DNA from: Sphingobium nicotianae
Lineage (GTDB): Bacteria > Pseudomonadota > Alphaproteobacteria > Sphingomonadales > Sphingomonadaceae
Reading direction: 5' to 3'
NCBI RefSeq assembly: GCF_018603885.1
Contig: NZ_JAHGAW010000001.1
Location: 186,001 to 250,000 of the forward strand
DNA length: 64,000 bases
Shown: positions 43,690-55,300 of the stretch, piece by piece
Position numbering within the stretch: position 1 is the first letter of the stretch
How the letters are laid out: every line of letters begins with the position of its first letter
Translations under genes and position numbers: made by a program
The notes under the pieces: generated by a model
What the model saw: the letters and a program-made list of their open reading frames with translations, nothing else
What the model was told of the DNA's origin: nothing
Databases searched by the model: none

Positions 43690-43785
43690 GGGTGAGACGG
43701 GGATGCACGTGGGATGCGCGCTTGTCGGCTGGCCAGCCTATCCCCATTGCAATGCTAGCTGTTGGGGCCGGCATTGCCAGATCTA

Positions 43786-45066
43786 TCAGGCGCCTTCTCT
43801 CTTGGGGAAGGGCACGATTTCGGCGTCGCTTGGGCTGCGCAGCACATAATCGGCCCAGGCGTTCATAAGGACACGTCGACGCTCGAAGAAATCAGTTCGT
43901 CGATAGGCAGCCTCGACCCGGTCGGGCAGCTTGTGGGCAAGCGCCTTATCGACCACCTCTTTCGGGATGCTGGTCATCTCGGCCGCCCAGTCCGTGAAGC
44001 TGCTCCGGAAGCCGTGGACGTGCGCATCGGCGATTTTCATATCCCGAAGCACCTTGGTCATCGTCATATCGGACAGCGGCTTCCCCGGGCTCGAGAAGAA
44101 CACCAAGCCGTCCTTTTTCGTGCGTGCCTCTTTCCGGCGCTCAAGGATCTCCAGCGCCGCAGACGATAAAGGGACGACGTGTACCTGCCCGGTTTTCATC
44201 CGAGCGCCAGGGATGGTCCAAGTTCCCTTCGCCAAGTCGATTTCTGTCCAGGTGGCAAAGCGCGTCTCGTTGGAGCGGACTGCGTTGAGAATGGTGAACT
44301 GGAGCGCCTCCCGACCCGCCGTGGGCGTTTGTTCACGCAGCTCTTGCATGAACACGGGGACCTCTTGGTATGGCATGGCGTCGAAATGGTTGTCGTCATT
44401 CGGCTGGCGCGGGAGTCCCTTGCGAACCGACTTCAAGCTTGTCTCGGTCGGTCGCCATCCCTTGATATGGGCGAAGTCTAAGACCGCGCCGATGCGCTGG
44501 AGGATGCGCCGTGCCGTCTCAGGGATATCTATCCAGATGGGAGCGAGCGCATCTCGCACCATGAGGCTGTCGATTAGATCGACGCTCTTGGAGCCAAATG
44601 CATCGGAAACATGGTTCTCGAGGCTCGCAAGCCAGGACTCTGAATGCTTCTTGTTGCGCCATCCGCGCTTGAGCTCTTCATGACAGGCGCGCGCAGCCAC
44701 GTCGAAAGTGGGGATGGTCGGAATTGATTTCTTGCGCTCGGCGACCGGATCGATCCCTGCCTTGACCATCTTCGAATAGGCTTCGGCCTTTTCACGCGCC
44801 TCTGCGAGAGTCAGCTTCCGCCGATCAAGGATGGGGATTTGAGCGGCGAGGCGTTTGGCTTCCGGCGAACGCTCCGAGGTGTCCGCAGGTCCCAATCCAA
44901 GATCGCGACGTTGACCGTTCACCTGAACGCGCAGGAGCCAGGAGCGCGTGCCACTTTCCTTGACGAGCAGATAGAGGCCGTTGCCATCGCGATGGCGACC
45001 AGGCCCCAAACTCTTCACATCAGCTGCTACAAGCTCGCCCACCGAGGTTCCCCCAATTGTTCCCAC
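43786..45066 (-). CDS. int: P4-type tyrosine integrase
   Basis: A 426-aa site-specific recombinase with an N-terminal arm-binding region (DGNGLYLLVKESGTRSWLLR, in part) of the DUF4102 type. The catalytic residues are the Arg in LNAVRSNETRFA, HxxR in VHGFRSSFTDWA, the later His in LAHKLPDRVE, and Tyr in EAAYRRTDFFERR. It should recombine at the 18-bp tRNA-Ala core next to it. A GTG at 45066 gives the longest frame; a GTG at 45042 is an alternative start. Confidence 0.9.
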   Translation of the reverse strand: MGTIGGTSVGELVAADVKSLGPGRHRDGNGLYLLVKESGTRSWLLRVQVNGQRRDLGLGPADTSERSPEAKRLAAQIPILDRRKLTLAEAREKAEAYSKMVKAGIDPVAERKKSIPTIPTFDVAARACHEELKRGWRNKKHSESWLASLENHVSDAFGSKSVDLIDSLMVRDALAPIWIDIPETARRILQRIGAVLDFAHIKGWRPTETSLKSVRKGLPRQPNDDNHFDAMPYQEVPVFMQELREQTPTAGREALQFTILNAVRSNETRFATWTEIDLAKGTWTIPGARMKTGQVHVVPLSSAALEILERRKEARTKKDGLVFFSSPGKPLSDMTMTKVLRDMKIADAHVHGFRSSFTDWAAEMTSIPKEVVDKALAHKLPDRVEAAYRRTDFFERRRVLMNAWADYVLRSPSDAEIVPFPKREGA

Positions 45067-45187
45067 ATCATAGCTTGGCTAAGGTTGAACAGCAATGAAG
45101 CTGGTTGAACAATCGAAGGCGTAAAATCCTAGAAATAAGGGCGAGTCTTGAGCAAAGCCGAACTAGGCTGGACAAACGTTAGATGGA

Positions 45188-45205
45188 CCTCGGCTCCACC
45201 ATTTC
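45188..45205. other. attR-type core repeat
   Basis: An exact copy of the 18-bp tRNA-Ala 3'-end sequence at 26065-26082. It is the right limit of the element, about 120 bp past the integrase start. Confidence 0.85.
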
Positions 45206-45461
45206 ATTTCAACGATCACGACGATGTTCATCGCGCACCAATAGTCGGAGGGCTCTTCGAGGATGGTGAGGCCGTGTGTGCCGGGCATGTCGCGATCGAG
45301 CAGGATAGATATTCGGCAGCACCCATTCGATGTCATGATGGCCTCGTCACGGCTGGACGCGATGCCGCGAATATCGAAGGCCTGCCCTGAAGATCACTGT
45401 CGTCAATGACATAGACTCTCGGCCTGTTCTTGCGGAACCTCTGGATGGAAAGCGTCTTCAT
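45206..45461 (-). pseudogene. Decayed response-regulator receiver fragment
   Basis: From an ATG at 45461 the minus strand reads RVYVIDDSDLQ, the acidic pocket of a receiver domain. The frame soon stops, and in another frame about 37 codons on it reads LDRDMPGTHGLTILEE, like the phospho-acceptor Asp region (D-x-P-x-x-G-L). The spacing fits one receiver domain broken by a frameshift and ending at attR. It is non-functional and lies next to the tRNA-Ala target in the ancestral order. Confidence 0.4.
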
Positions 45462-45703
45462 TGATGCGATCCTTCGCTGTTCAACATTCCCACATGCTGC
45501 CGAACGACGCCGCGCGCCGGGACCTTGGTGTTAGCGAGGATGAACGCCGAATATCTGGATGGGGATGATGAGATTTCTCCGTCAGCGCGTTCCATCCTTG
45601 TCCCAAAATGGCGCGGGATATGGTCATGATGCTGGCGGAGTCCTTGAGTCTGCACTAATCTTACCCGCCGAAAGGGCTTCGGGGGCTCAGGGAACGCTGG
45701 TTG
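45462..45703. other. Intergenic region upstream of the ECF sigma gene
   Basis: I see no supported gene. The minus-strand frame ending at 45458 (last residues VRQHVGMLNSEGSHQ) may be a remnant of a gene once upstream of the receiver fragment. The ECF sigma promoter should lie here, but no clear boxes stand out. Confidence 0.35.
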
Positions 45704-46240
45704 ATGGACGTGGATGGGACGGCGATCGCCCGCGAACCGCTGCTGGCGCAATGCTATGGAGACATGCGCCGTGTTGCCCGCCGCATCCTGGCGGGCGACG
45801 GCCTGGCCATTTCGATTCAACCCACTGACCTGGCGCACGAGGCGGCGGTCCGCCTGATCATGTCCGATGCTGACCTTGTTGCAGCCGACCGCGGCCATAT
45901 GCTGGCGCTGGCCGCCCGGACGATGCGCCGCATTCTCATCGACGAGGCCCGCAAGGCCGGGGCCGCCAAGCGGCATGCGCCGACGCTGATGACGATCTGG
46001 CCTGGCGCGCCGAACACGATGATCGACCTTGCCGATCTCGACGAGGCACTTGGCGCGCTGCAGAACTTTTCGGACGATCATGCCGCCATCGTCGAAATGC
46101 GCTTCACGCTGGGCCTCACAGTCGAGGAGACCGCGCGCCAGACGGGCATTCCGGAGCGGACGGTGAAGCGGCGCTGGCAGGTGGCGCGCGCCTGGCTGCA
46201 AGACTATCTGCAATCCGGCGACGACGTTCGTGCCGGCTGA
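45704..46240 (+). CDS. ECF sigma factor of the kinase-linked type (TIGR02999-like, ECF43-like)
   Basis: A 178-aa sigma-70 family protein. Region 2 is seen in SIQPTDLAHEAAVRLI and HMLALAARTMRRILIDEARK, region 4 in VEETARQTGIPERTVKRRWQ. The pattern ARTMRRILIDEARKAGAAKR is that of the TIGR02999 group, which is linked to Ser/Thr kinases. The ATG at 45704 follows a GGGAACG stretch; a TTG at 45701 gives one more residue. It overlaps the kinase gene by 11 bases. Confidence 0.85.
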   Translation: MDVDGTAIAREPLLAQCYGDMRRVARRILAGDGLAISIQPTDLAHEAAVRLIMSDADLVAADRGHMLALAARTMRRILIDEARKAGAAKRHAPTLMTIWPGAPNTMIDLADLDEALGALQNFSDDHAAIVEMRFTLGLTVEETARQTGIPERTVKRRWQVARAWLQDYLQSGDDVRAG

Positions 46241-48563
46241 GGTGGAGCGGCGCGCGCTCGCGCTGCTCGAGGAATTGCTCGACCATCCGGATGACGAGAC
46301 CTTCGCCCGGACGCTGCTTGCCGGAGAAACCGAGGCGGTCCGGACGCGCGTCTCGGCCTTGCGGGCGGCAATGGCCCGGGCGTCCAGCCTGTTGCCGACG
46401 GAGTTGGCTGATGGGCCCGGTATGCAGGACGACCTGAGCCCGCCCCCGCAGATAGGCGCGTTCAGGCTGGTGCGGCGCCTCGGCCAGGGCGGCATGGGCG
46501 GTGTCTGGCTCGGCGAGCGCAGCGACGGCCTCTACGACCAGAAGGTCGCGATCAAGTTCATTCGGGCGGGTCTGGTCGACCTTGCAGGCGACGCTTTCCG
46601 CGCGGAGAGGCGGATCCTGGCCCGGCTTGAGCATCCCAATATCGCGCGCCTCATCGACGGAGGCGTCACCGCCCAGGGCACGCCCTATCTCGTCATGGAA
46701 TATGTCGACGGGCTGCCGATCGACGAGGCGGTGCAGGGCCGGACGCTGGCGGAAAAGGTGAAGCTGTTCGTGAAGGCGGCGGATGCGGTGCAGTTCGCGC
46801 ATGCCCGGCTCGTCGTGCACGCGGACCTCAAGCCGTCCAACATCTTCGTGGACGGGCGGGCTCGCGTGAAGCTGCTCGATTTCGGGATTTCACGGCTGCT
46901 CGAGGGCGAGGATGAGGCACACGGCGCGCTGCCGATGACGAAAGCCTATGCGAGCCCGGCGCGTCTCGCCGGGGCAGCGCCCGCCATTGCCGACGATGTC
47001 TATGCGCTCGGCATCATTCTCGCGGACCTGGTCGATGCCGATTCGGACGCGGATCTGCAGGCCATTGCCGCGATGGCGCGCAATGCCGATGAAGCGCGGC
47101 GATATGGTAGCGTCGCGGCACTGATCGCCGATCTCGACCGCTGGCGGGAGCAGTTGCCGGTCGCGGCGCGCGAGCCGACGCTCGCCTATCGCGCGCGCCT
47201 GTTCATGCGCCGGCATTGGCTCGGGGTGCTGCTGACGGCGGCGGCATTGGTCGCGCTGAGCACGCTGGCGGCGGTCGCGATGGTCAACGCGATCCGGGCG
47301 GAGAATAATCGCGCCCGCGCCGAACAGCGCTTCGACGAAGTGCGGGCGCTCTCCAAGTTCATGCTCTACGACCTCTATGACGAGCTGGCGCGACAACCGG
47401 GGACGGTCGTGAAGCGCGAGGAGATCGCGAGGAAGAGCGCCAATTATCTCGCGCGCCTCAATCTCTCTGCCGAGACCTCGCCCGCGCTCAGGCTCGATGC
47501 GGCACGCAGCTACCGGCGCCTAGCGGCGATCCAGGGCCTGTCGGGCACCTCCAATCTCGGCCGGCCGGACGATGCGCTCAAGTCGCTGGACCGGGCCGAA
47601 CAGCTGGTTGCGGACGGGAAGGACGCCGGCGCGTTGCCGGCCGATTTCCTGACCGAGCGAGGTTGGATCCATCTCGACCGCTGGCTGCTCCAGCCCGACA
47701 ATGCCGCATCGGCCAGGGAGAATGGTCGCGCCCGTCATTATCTCGAACAGGCGCACAAGCTGGCGCCGTCGAACATCGACACGGCTCTCGGCCTGCTGTT
47801 GACGGCGAAGAACGACGCTTATGACGCGATCTGGTCGCGCGATGACGCGCCGGGTGCCATCAGGATCGCGTCGCAGGCGCTCGACCAGCTGAAGATGCAG
47901 AACTGGCCGTCATCGCTTGTCGATCTCGCTGCCAAGCTGCGCATCGATCTGCTCAGCGTCCTGGGCGAAGGCTATTATCAGGCCGAGAAGCTGGACGAGG
48001 CGCTCGCCGCCTATCAGGAGTCGGACATGGTGATCGACGGGCTGATCGCACGCGAGGGGCCGATGCCCAGCCTCATCATCATGAAGGGGCAGAACGCCTT
48101 CGATCTTTCCGGAACGATGGGCGACATGCCCGGCCGGAACCTCGAGGCGCTCGAAATCTCCCGGCGGGGCGAGGCGGTGCTCAAGGACATGCTGGCCCAC
48201 GGGCCGGACGCCGCTGCCGAGAAGAAGCTGCTCATCCTTTACGGCCAGGAGGCGTTGCTGCTGAGCGACCTCGGGCGCAAGGCGGACGCGCTTGTGCCGT
48301 CGGCGGCGAGCGTTGCCCTGCGCGAGAAGCGCCTGGCCGCTTCGCCCGGCGATCCGCAGCGCATGCGCGATCTCGCCATCGGCCTCGGCAGCCATGTCGA
48401 CCGGCTTGCCGATGCGGGCAACCGGGATGAAGCCTGCTCGGCGGCGCGGCGCACCGTCGCGATCTGGCGGCGGATCACGGCGCTCAAGCATCTCGGCGCG
48501 CTCGACGCGCGCAAGAATGTCCCGAAATCGGACGAGCGCGTCAAAACTTCCTGCGGAAATTGA
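46230..48563 (+). CDS. Membrane-anchored Ser/Thr protein kinase with TPR-like extracytoplasmic region
   Basis: A 777-aa protein. The kinase domain shows LGQGGMGGVWLGE (glycine loop), VAIKFI (Lys near 109), HADLKPSNIFVD (catalytic loop, near 199) and LDFGISRLL. The catalytic loop has HAD instead of HRD, and the APE motif is replaced by YASPARL. One membrane helix, LGVLLTAAALVALSTLAAVA (near 333), separates it from a helical C-terminal half with TPR-type repeats. Start: GTG at 46230, inside the sigma gene end. By analogy with ECF43 systems, it may phosphorylate the sigma factor to activate it. Confidence 0.88.
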   Translation: MPAEVERRALALLEELLDHPDDETFARTLLAGETEAVRTRVSALRAAMARASSLLPTELADGPGMQDDLSPPPQIGAFRLVRRLGQGGMGGVWLGERSDGLYDQKVAIKFIRAGLVDLAGDAFRAERRILARLEHPNIARLIDGGVTAQGTPYLVMEYVDGLPIDEAVQGRTLAEKVKLFVKAADAVQFAHARLVVHADLKPSNIFVDGRARVKLLDFGISRLLEGEDEAHGALPMTKAYASPARLAGAAPAIADDVYALGIILADLVDADSDADLQAIAAMARNADEARRYGSVAALIADLDRWREQLPVAAREPTLAYRARLFMRRHWLGVLLTAAALVALSTLAAVAMVNAIRAENNRARAEQRFDEVRALSKFMLYDLYDELARQPGTVVKREEIARKSANYLARLNLSAETSPALRLDAARSYRRLAAIQGLSGTSNLGRPDDALKSLDRAEQLVADGKDAGALPADFLTERGWIHLDRWLLQPDNAASARENGRARHYLEQAHKLAPSNIDTALGLLLTAKNDAYDAIWSRDDAPGAIRIASQALDQLKMQNWPSSLVDLAAKLRIDLLSVLGEGYYQAEKLDEALAAYQESDMVIDGLIAREGPMPSLIIMKGQNAFDLSGTMGDMPGRNLEALEISRRGEAVLKDMLAHGPDAAAEKKLLILYGQEALLLSDLGRKADALVPSAASVALREKRLAASPGDPQRMRDLAIGLGSHVDRLADAGNRDEACSAARRTVAIWRRITALKHLGALDARKNVPKSDERVKTSCGN

Positions 48564-48635
48564 AGACTCTGTGGCCCGCTTTCCGGGCGGGCTGCGCATC
48601 CTCTCCGACATTGCGTCAATTGTGGGAGAAAGATC

Positions 48636-49718
48636 ATGTTGCGTGGAAAGTTTCTTGTGATGGCCACGGTCGGGGCTTCGGCCGCGGCATTGGCGGCGGG
48701 CTCGGCAGAGGCGCAAACCGCGCCACCATCCTATAATACCTGCTCTTACAGCGCGAACGGCAATTTGAGCCAGACCTATCCGCACAGCTGCGTCGCGACC
48801 AGTGTATCGGGCACCCCAGTGGGCAATTGGGGCCAGATTTCCGGCGCCGGCACGGCCATCGTCAACGGTCGGGTCGACGGCAGCGTGACCTATTCTTCGG
48901 GGGGCGGAATCGACGGCTATAGCTCGGGCTGGTCGGCGGGCGGCTGGAACAACGCAGCGAGCGCCAATTCCAACGCGGGCACGGTTGCGTCCGGCAGCGC
49001 CAATCTCACCGACGGAACGGTGCATGCCTTCGTGACCAATCCCAATCCGTCTTGGGGCGCCGGCTTCGTAACGTCGGAGATCGCGGACATCGTGACCTTC
49101 ACGAACAACAGCGGCAGCGCGATCATGTTCAATGTCGGCTATGCCTTCGATGGTCTGTTCAGCAATGTGACGCCCGGCAACGGTGCTGCGAACGGGTTCG
49201 TGAGCTTCGCGCTGACCTCGCCCGATTACACGCTCCGCTTTGGGGGAAGCGGTAATTTCATGCCGGGCGGCACGAACGGCTATGCGTCGGGCGGCACGTC
49301 CATGTTCGATGCCGCCGGTGGCGGCTATGGCGTCCCGGGCTATCTGGGCCTTTCGACCCTCTACGATCCGCGCGACTACAGCTTCACCGGCAACTTCGAC
49401 CCGAGCGGCTTTGTGACGGGTGCCTTCACGACGCAGCTGATCATCCCGGTCGGCGTTTCGCAGCTGGGCTTCGCGCTGGTGCTTGCCCTCGATTGCCGCA
49501 ACCATCTGGCGACCTGCAACTTCGGCAATACCAGTGCCCTGACCTTCGATCCATTGCCTGACGGCCTGAGTTTCACCAGCGAGTCCGGGCAGCTGTTCAC
49601 CGCCAAGGCGCCCGCGCCCGGCGTTCCGGAGCCAGCGAGCTGGGCCCTGATGATCGTGGGCCTCGGGGTGGTTGGGGGCACGATGCGCCGGCGCAGGATG
49701 GCCGTCAGCTTCGCCTGA
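48636..49718 (+). CDS. PEP-CTERM-anchored surface or extracellular protein
   Basis: A 360-aa protein with a signal peptide (VGASAAALAAGSAEAQ) and a C-terminal PEP-CTERM sorting tag: VPEPASWALMIVGLGVVGG followed by RRRR. The middle is Gly/Ser/Asn-rich and beta-strand-like, with few Cys. The tag would direct it to exosortase/archaeosortase-type processing. It follows the sigma-kinase pair on the same strand after 72 bp and may be a target of that regulator (inference). Confidence 0.88.
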   Translation: MLRGKFLVMATVGASAAALAAGSAEAQTAPPSYNTCSYSANGNLSQTYPHSCVATSVSGTPVGNWGQISGAGTAIVNGRVDGSVTYSSGGGIDGYSSGWSAGGWNNAASANSNAGTVASGSANLTDGTVHAFVTNPNPSWGAGFVTSEIADIVTFTNNSGSAIMFNVGYAFDGLFSNVTPGNGAANGFVSFALTSPDYTLRFGGSGNFMPGGTNGYASGGTSMFDAAGGGYGVPGYLGLSTLYDPRDYSFTGNFDPSGFVTGAFTTQLIIPVGVSQLGFALVLALDCRNHLATCNFGNTSALTFDPLPDGLSFTSESGQLFTAKAPAPGVPEPASWALMIVGLGVVGGTMRRRRMAVSFA

Positions 49719-49755
49719 TCGACTCTGCCAGGGTCGAGGCGACCCGGCCTCTGAA

Positions 49756-49791
49756 GGGGTGGCGGCATGGAAAGATGCCGCCGCCCCATTT
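49756..49791. terminator. Bidirectional terminator between the PEP-CTERM gene and gyrA
   Basis: A 13-bp stem (GGGGTGGCGGCAT with ATGCCGCCGCCCC, one G-T pair) with a 6-base loop lies between two convergent genes. Short T-runs flank it (ATTTC on plus, TTCAG on minus). Confidence 0.65.
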
Positions 49792-49799
49792 CGTCGGGA

Positions 49800-52517
<2,718 letters not shown>

Positions 52518-52598
52518 GCGTTTTCTCTTATGACTGTTGTGTGAAAATTGGGCCCGGGAAGCCTAGCCGCCGGGGAGTTGGATTGCCAGCAAAAAGGG

Positions 52599-53153
52599 TT
52601 AGCCGAACAGCCAGTGACCCAGCAGGCGGTTGAACGGAAAGGTGAAAAATCCCGCGATCAGAAGCGCGCCGGTCACCATACCGCGCACGGCGCGACGGTG
52701 GGCGGTCTGGCGGTGGGTGCGGGCCGCCCAGACGATGCGTGGGACCATGACGAGCGTCCAGATCGAAAGCAGGTGAATGATGCTGAAGCCGCCATGATTG
52801 GTCACGCGGATGTCGAACGAGATGAGCGCCGTCCCGACGAGCGATATGCACCAGATCCAGCCCAGCATCCGATGCCGCGCGTCGCCCCGGCGGCGCAGGA
52901 GCATGACCGGCGTCAGGACGAGCGCGATCAGCATGGTTGCCAGATGAGCCCAGATCGACGCGGGAATCCTGGGCCAGTCGGCATGGCCGCGCAGAATGGC
53001 GGCGATGACGGCGGTCAGCAGCAGCACAGCGCCCCCGCTCAACAGCTTCTCGTAGCGATCCGGCCCCTGCAACGCGTTCGTCATGCGCTGCGCGTAAAGC
53101 GACAGGATGGTGCTGTCCATCGACGAGTTGGCGATCGCGCGTCGGTCCCTCAT
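52599..53153 (-). CDS. DUF2306-type membrane protein
   Basis: A 184-aa protein with four hydrophobic helices, for example GGAVLLLTAVIAAILRG, LATMLIALVLTPVMLL and MLGWIWCISLVGTALISFDI. The RHRMLGWIW and NHGGFSIIHLLSIWTL segments, with paired His residues, match the DUF2306 family. The start is uncertain: ATG at 53153 or 53120, or a TTG at 53189. None has a strong ribosome site. Function unknown. Confidence 0.7.
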   Translation of the reverse strand: MRDRRAIANSSMDSTILSLYAQRMTNALQGPDRYEKLLSGGAVLLLTAVIAAILRGHADWPRIPASIWAHLATMLIALVLTPVMLLRRRGDARHRMLGWIWCISLVGTALISFDIRVTNHGGFSIIHLLSIWTLVMVPRIVWAARTHRQTAHRRAVRGMVTGALLIAGFFTFPFNRLLGHWLFG

Positions 53154-53288
53154 GACAAGCAGGATTTGCCGCTCTATATGGCCGTTCAATCGCGGTTAAC
53201 GCGCGTATCGCCAGGGACATCTGCAGCTATTGGCTCAGGCCTGATCCGGGGCGAAAATCGGGTTGGTCTTAGTTTTGGAGGAATATCG

Positions 53289-54590
53289 ATGCGTTTGTGG
53301 TCCACTACTGCTCTGTCGATCGCGCTAGCCGCCTTTTCGCTCGGGGTTGTCATGCCGTCGGCTGCAACCGCCGCGAAGAAGGAAGAGAAGGCAGCCGCGA
53401 ACGCCGGGCCCAAGCTCACGTTGAGCAAGGAATTCATGCCGGGCGCACAGGCGATCCAGAAGCTCGTCCAGGCCCAGGACTGGGCCGGCGCCAAGGCGAA
53501 GATTCCCGAGCTGGAGCCGCTCGCGACCAAGGCGGACGACAAATATTTCCTCGGCCAGATGATCCTCAACATCGGCCTGCAGCTCAAGGAACAGCCGCTC
53601 CAGCGCAAGGCGCTCGAGATGATGCTGGCCTCGGGCCTCACCCCGGCGGCGGATGTCGGCAAGTTCAACTTCTTCGTCGGCCAGTTCGCTTTCGTCGGGA
53701 AGGAATATCCCTCGGCGCGCGCCAGCCTCGATACGGCGATCAAGGCGGGCTATGACGATCCGCAGGCGCTTGTCCTCCTCGCCAACACCTACTTCCTCGA
53801 AGCGCAGGGCCAGATTTCGGGCAACGCCTTCACCCCGGCCGGTCAGACGCTGATCCGCCAGGGCCTGCCCTTCCTCAAGCAGGCGATCACGGCGCAACAG
53901 GCGAAGGGCGCCGCCGCCGATGCGAGCTGGTACAATACCGGCTTCCGCATGGCGATCGCGAGCAAGGATCCGTCGCTTCCCGAATGGACGAAGTGGGCGC
54001 TGACCAATGCCGGCACTGGCGAGAACTGGCGCCTGGCGCTGCGCGAGATCCAGAACAACAACGAGACGATGACGCGCGACGAGAATCTCGATCTGCTGCG
54101 CCTCATGGCATCGAGCAAGTCGCTGCAGAATGCCTATAGCTACAGCGAATATGCCGAGACCGCCTGGAAGGCGGGTCTGCCCGGCGAGGTCAAGTCGATC
54201 ATCGACACAGGCCGTCAGTCCGGCGAGATCAACGCAACGCAGCTGACCGATCTCTATCAGCTCGCCAATGGCAGCATCGCCAAGGACAAGGCGTCGCTCC
54301 CGGCGTCCGAGAAGGCCGCGGCGGCCGCGCCCACCGGCAAGCCGGCCGGGTCCGCCGGCAATGCGTTCCTGAGCTATGGCGATTATGCCAAGGCGGCCGA
54401 GCTCTATCGCGAGGCGCTTCAGAAGGGCGGCGTCGATGCGAATGAGATCAACACCCGCCTCGGCATCGCGCTGGCGCGTTCGGGCGACAAGGCGGGCGCG
54501 CTGGATGCCTTCGGCAAGGTGACCGGCACCGGTGTCCGCAAGCAGATCGCCGATCTCTGGATCGTCTGGGTGAACAAGCAGACAGCCTGA
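53289..54590 (+). CDS. Exported TPR/helical-repeat protein
   Basis: A 433-aa protein with a signal peptide ending near AATAA. The mature part is all-alpha with TPR-like units (EYPSARASLDTAIKAGYDDP, in part; YGDYAKAAELYREALQKGGV; NTRLGIALARSGDKAGALDA). It probably mediates protein contacts in the periplasm. Downstream is a strong terminator (54613). The start ATG at 53289 follows GGAGGAA. Confidence 0.8.
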   Translation: MRLWSTTALSIALAAFSLGVVMPSAATAAKKEEKAAANAGPKLTLSKEFMPGAQAIQKLVQAQDWAGAKAKIPELEPLATKADDKYFLGQMILNIGLQLKEQPLQRKALEMMLASGLTPAADVGKFNFFVGQFAFVGKEYPSARASLDTAIKAGYDDPQALVLLANTYFLEAQGQISGNAFTPAGQTLIRQGLPFLKQAITAQQAKGAAADASWYNTGFRMAIASKDPSLPEWTKWALTNAGTGENWRLALREIQNNNETMTRDENLDLLRLMASSKSLQNAYSYSEYAETAWKAGLPGEVKSIIDTGRQSGEINATQLTDLYQLANGSIAKDKASLPASEKAAAAAPTGKPAGSAGNAFLSYGDYAKAAELYREALQKGGVDANEINTRLGIALARSGDKAGALDAFGKVTGTGVRKQIADLWIVWVNKQTA

Positions 54591-54612
54591 TCGCCACAAC
54601 GCAAACCATCAG

Positions 54613-54641
54613 CGCCGGCGGGTTAGCGCCCGCCGGCGTTT
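54613..54641 (+). terminator. Terminator after the TPR gene
   Basis: A perfect 10-bp stem, CGCCGGCGGG with CCCGCCGGCG and a TTAGCG loop, is followed by TTT; the stem can extend with GCAAA/TTTGC outside. It ends 23 bases past the stop. Confidence 0.75.
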
Positions 54642-54675
54642 GCATGGTCGGCATTTCGGTGTGCGGATCAGATCC

Positions 54676-55158
54676 TCAAAGCTCGATCGGAACGCCCGGC
54701 AGGCTCTTGGACGTGCGGATCGTGGGCGAGGTCTTGACGCTCACCACATTGGGCGCGGGGGTCAGCTTCGACGTCAGGAACTGCTGGAAGCTGCGCAGAT
54801 CCTTGGCCACCACCTTGAGGATGAAATCCACCTCGCCGATGAGCATGTGGCACTCGCGCACCTCGGGCAGCTCGCCAATATAGGCTTCGAACGCCTTGAG
54901 ATCGTCCTCCGCCTGGCTCTTGAGGCTGACCATGGCGAACACCGTGGTCGTGTAACCGAGCGCCATCGGATCGAGATGGGCATGATAGGAGGCGATATAA
55001 CCGCGCTCCTCCAGCGTCCGCACCCGGCGCAGGCAGGGCGGCGCGGTGAGGCCAACCTTGGCGGCAAGGTCGACATTGGTCATGCGACCGTCGGCCTGCA
55101 GGATATCGAGGATCTTGAGATCGATTTCGTCGACCGCTGCGCCTGGCATGCCTGACAT
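54676..55158 (-). CDS. Lrp/AsnC-family transcriptional regulator
   Basis: A 160-aa Lrp-type regulator. The HTH is VDEIDLKILDILQADGRMTN, then LAAKVGLTAPPCLRRVRTLE, with a C-terminal RAM/ligand-binding domain (MVSLKSQAEDDLKAFEAYIG, VRECHMLIGEVDFILKVVAK). The start at 55158 follows AAAGGAAAT; the longer frame lacks this. The ligand and targets are unknown. It is divergent from the histidine-kinase-like gene. Confidence 0.92.
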   Translation of the reverse strand: MSGMPGAAVDEIDLKILDILQADGRMTNVDLAAKVGLTAPPCLRRVRTLEERGYIASYHAHLDPMALGYTTTVFAMVSLKSQAEDDLKAFEAYIGELPEVRECHMLIGEVDFILKVVAKDLRSFQQFLTSKLTPAPNVVSVKTSPTIRTSKSLPGVPIEL

Positions 55159-55300
55159 TTCCTTTCGCTTCAGCTCCCTATACCAGAAGATAATGTCGCC
55201 ACAATGCAATTGTCCCACAATGCGACGTCCCATTTTTAACAACTATCCCTAACGCGCCGGCAAGGTTACCCAGTGGTTAATAGCGGGGACCTGACCATAT

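Larger units (their letters stand above)
26083..45205. mobile_element. tRNA-Ala integrated element of about 19 kb (phage-satellite or integrative element type)
   Basis: It is bounded by 18-bp direct repeats and has a tyrosine integrase next to the right repeat. It contains AlpA-type and HTH regulators, a replication-type protein, an ISL3-type transposase, a methyltransferase-nuclease fusion and many unknown genes. Its base composition is visibly more mixed than that of the flanks. No capsid, tail, portal, large terminase or conjugation genes are seen, so it is not a complete prophage or conjugative element. Confidence 0.8.

Noticed and set aside
26083..45187. Complete prophage
   Set aside because: No capsid, portal, tail, large terminase or lysis genes were found among the element's frames.
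45148..45390. 80-codon plus frame across attR
   Set aside because: It spans the recombination core and the receiver remnant, with no conserved features.
47910..49505. 531-codon minus-strand frame
   Set aside because: It crosses the kinase and PEP-CTERM genes, both well supported on the plus strand.
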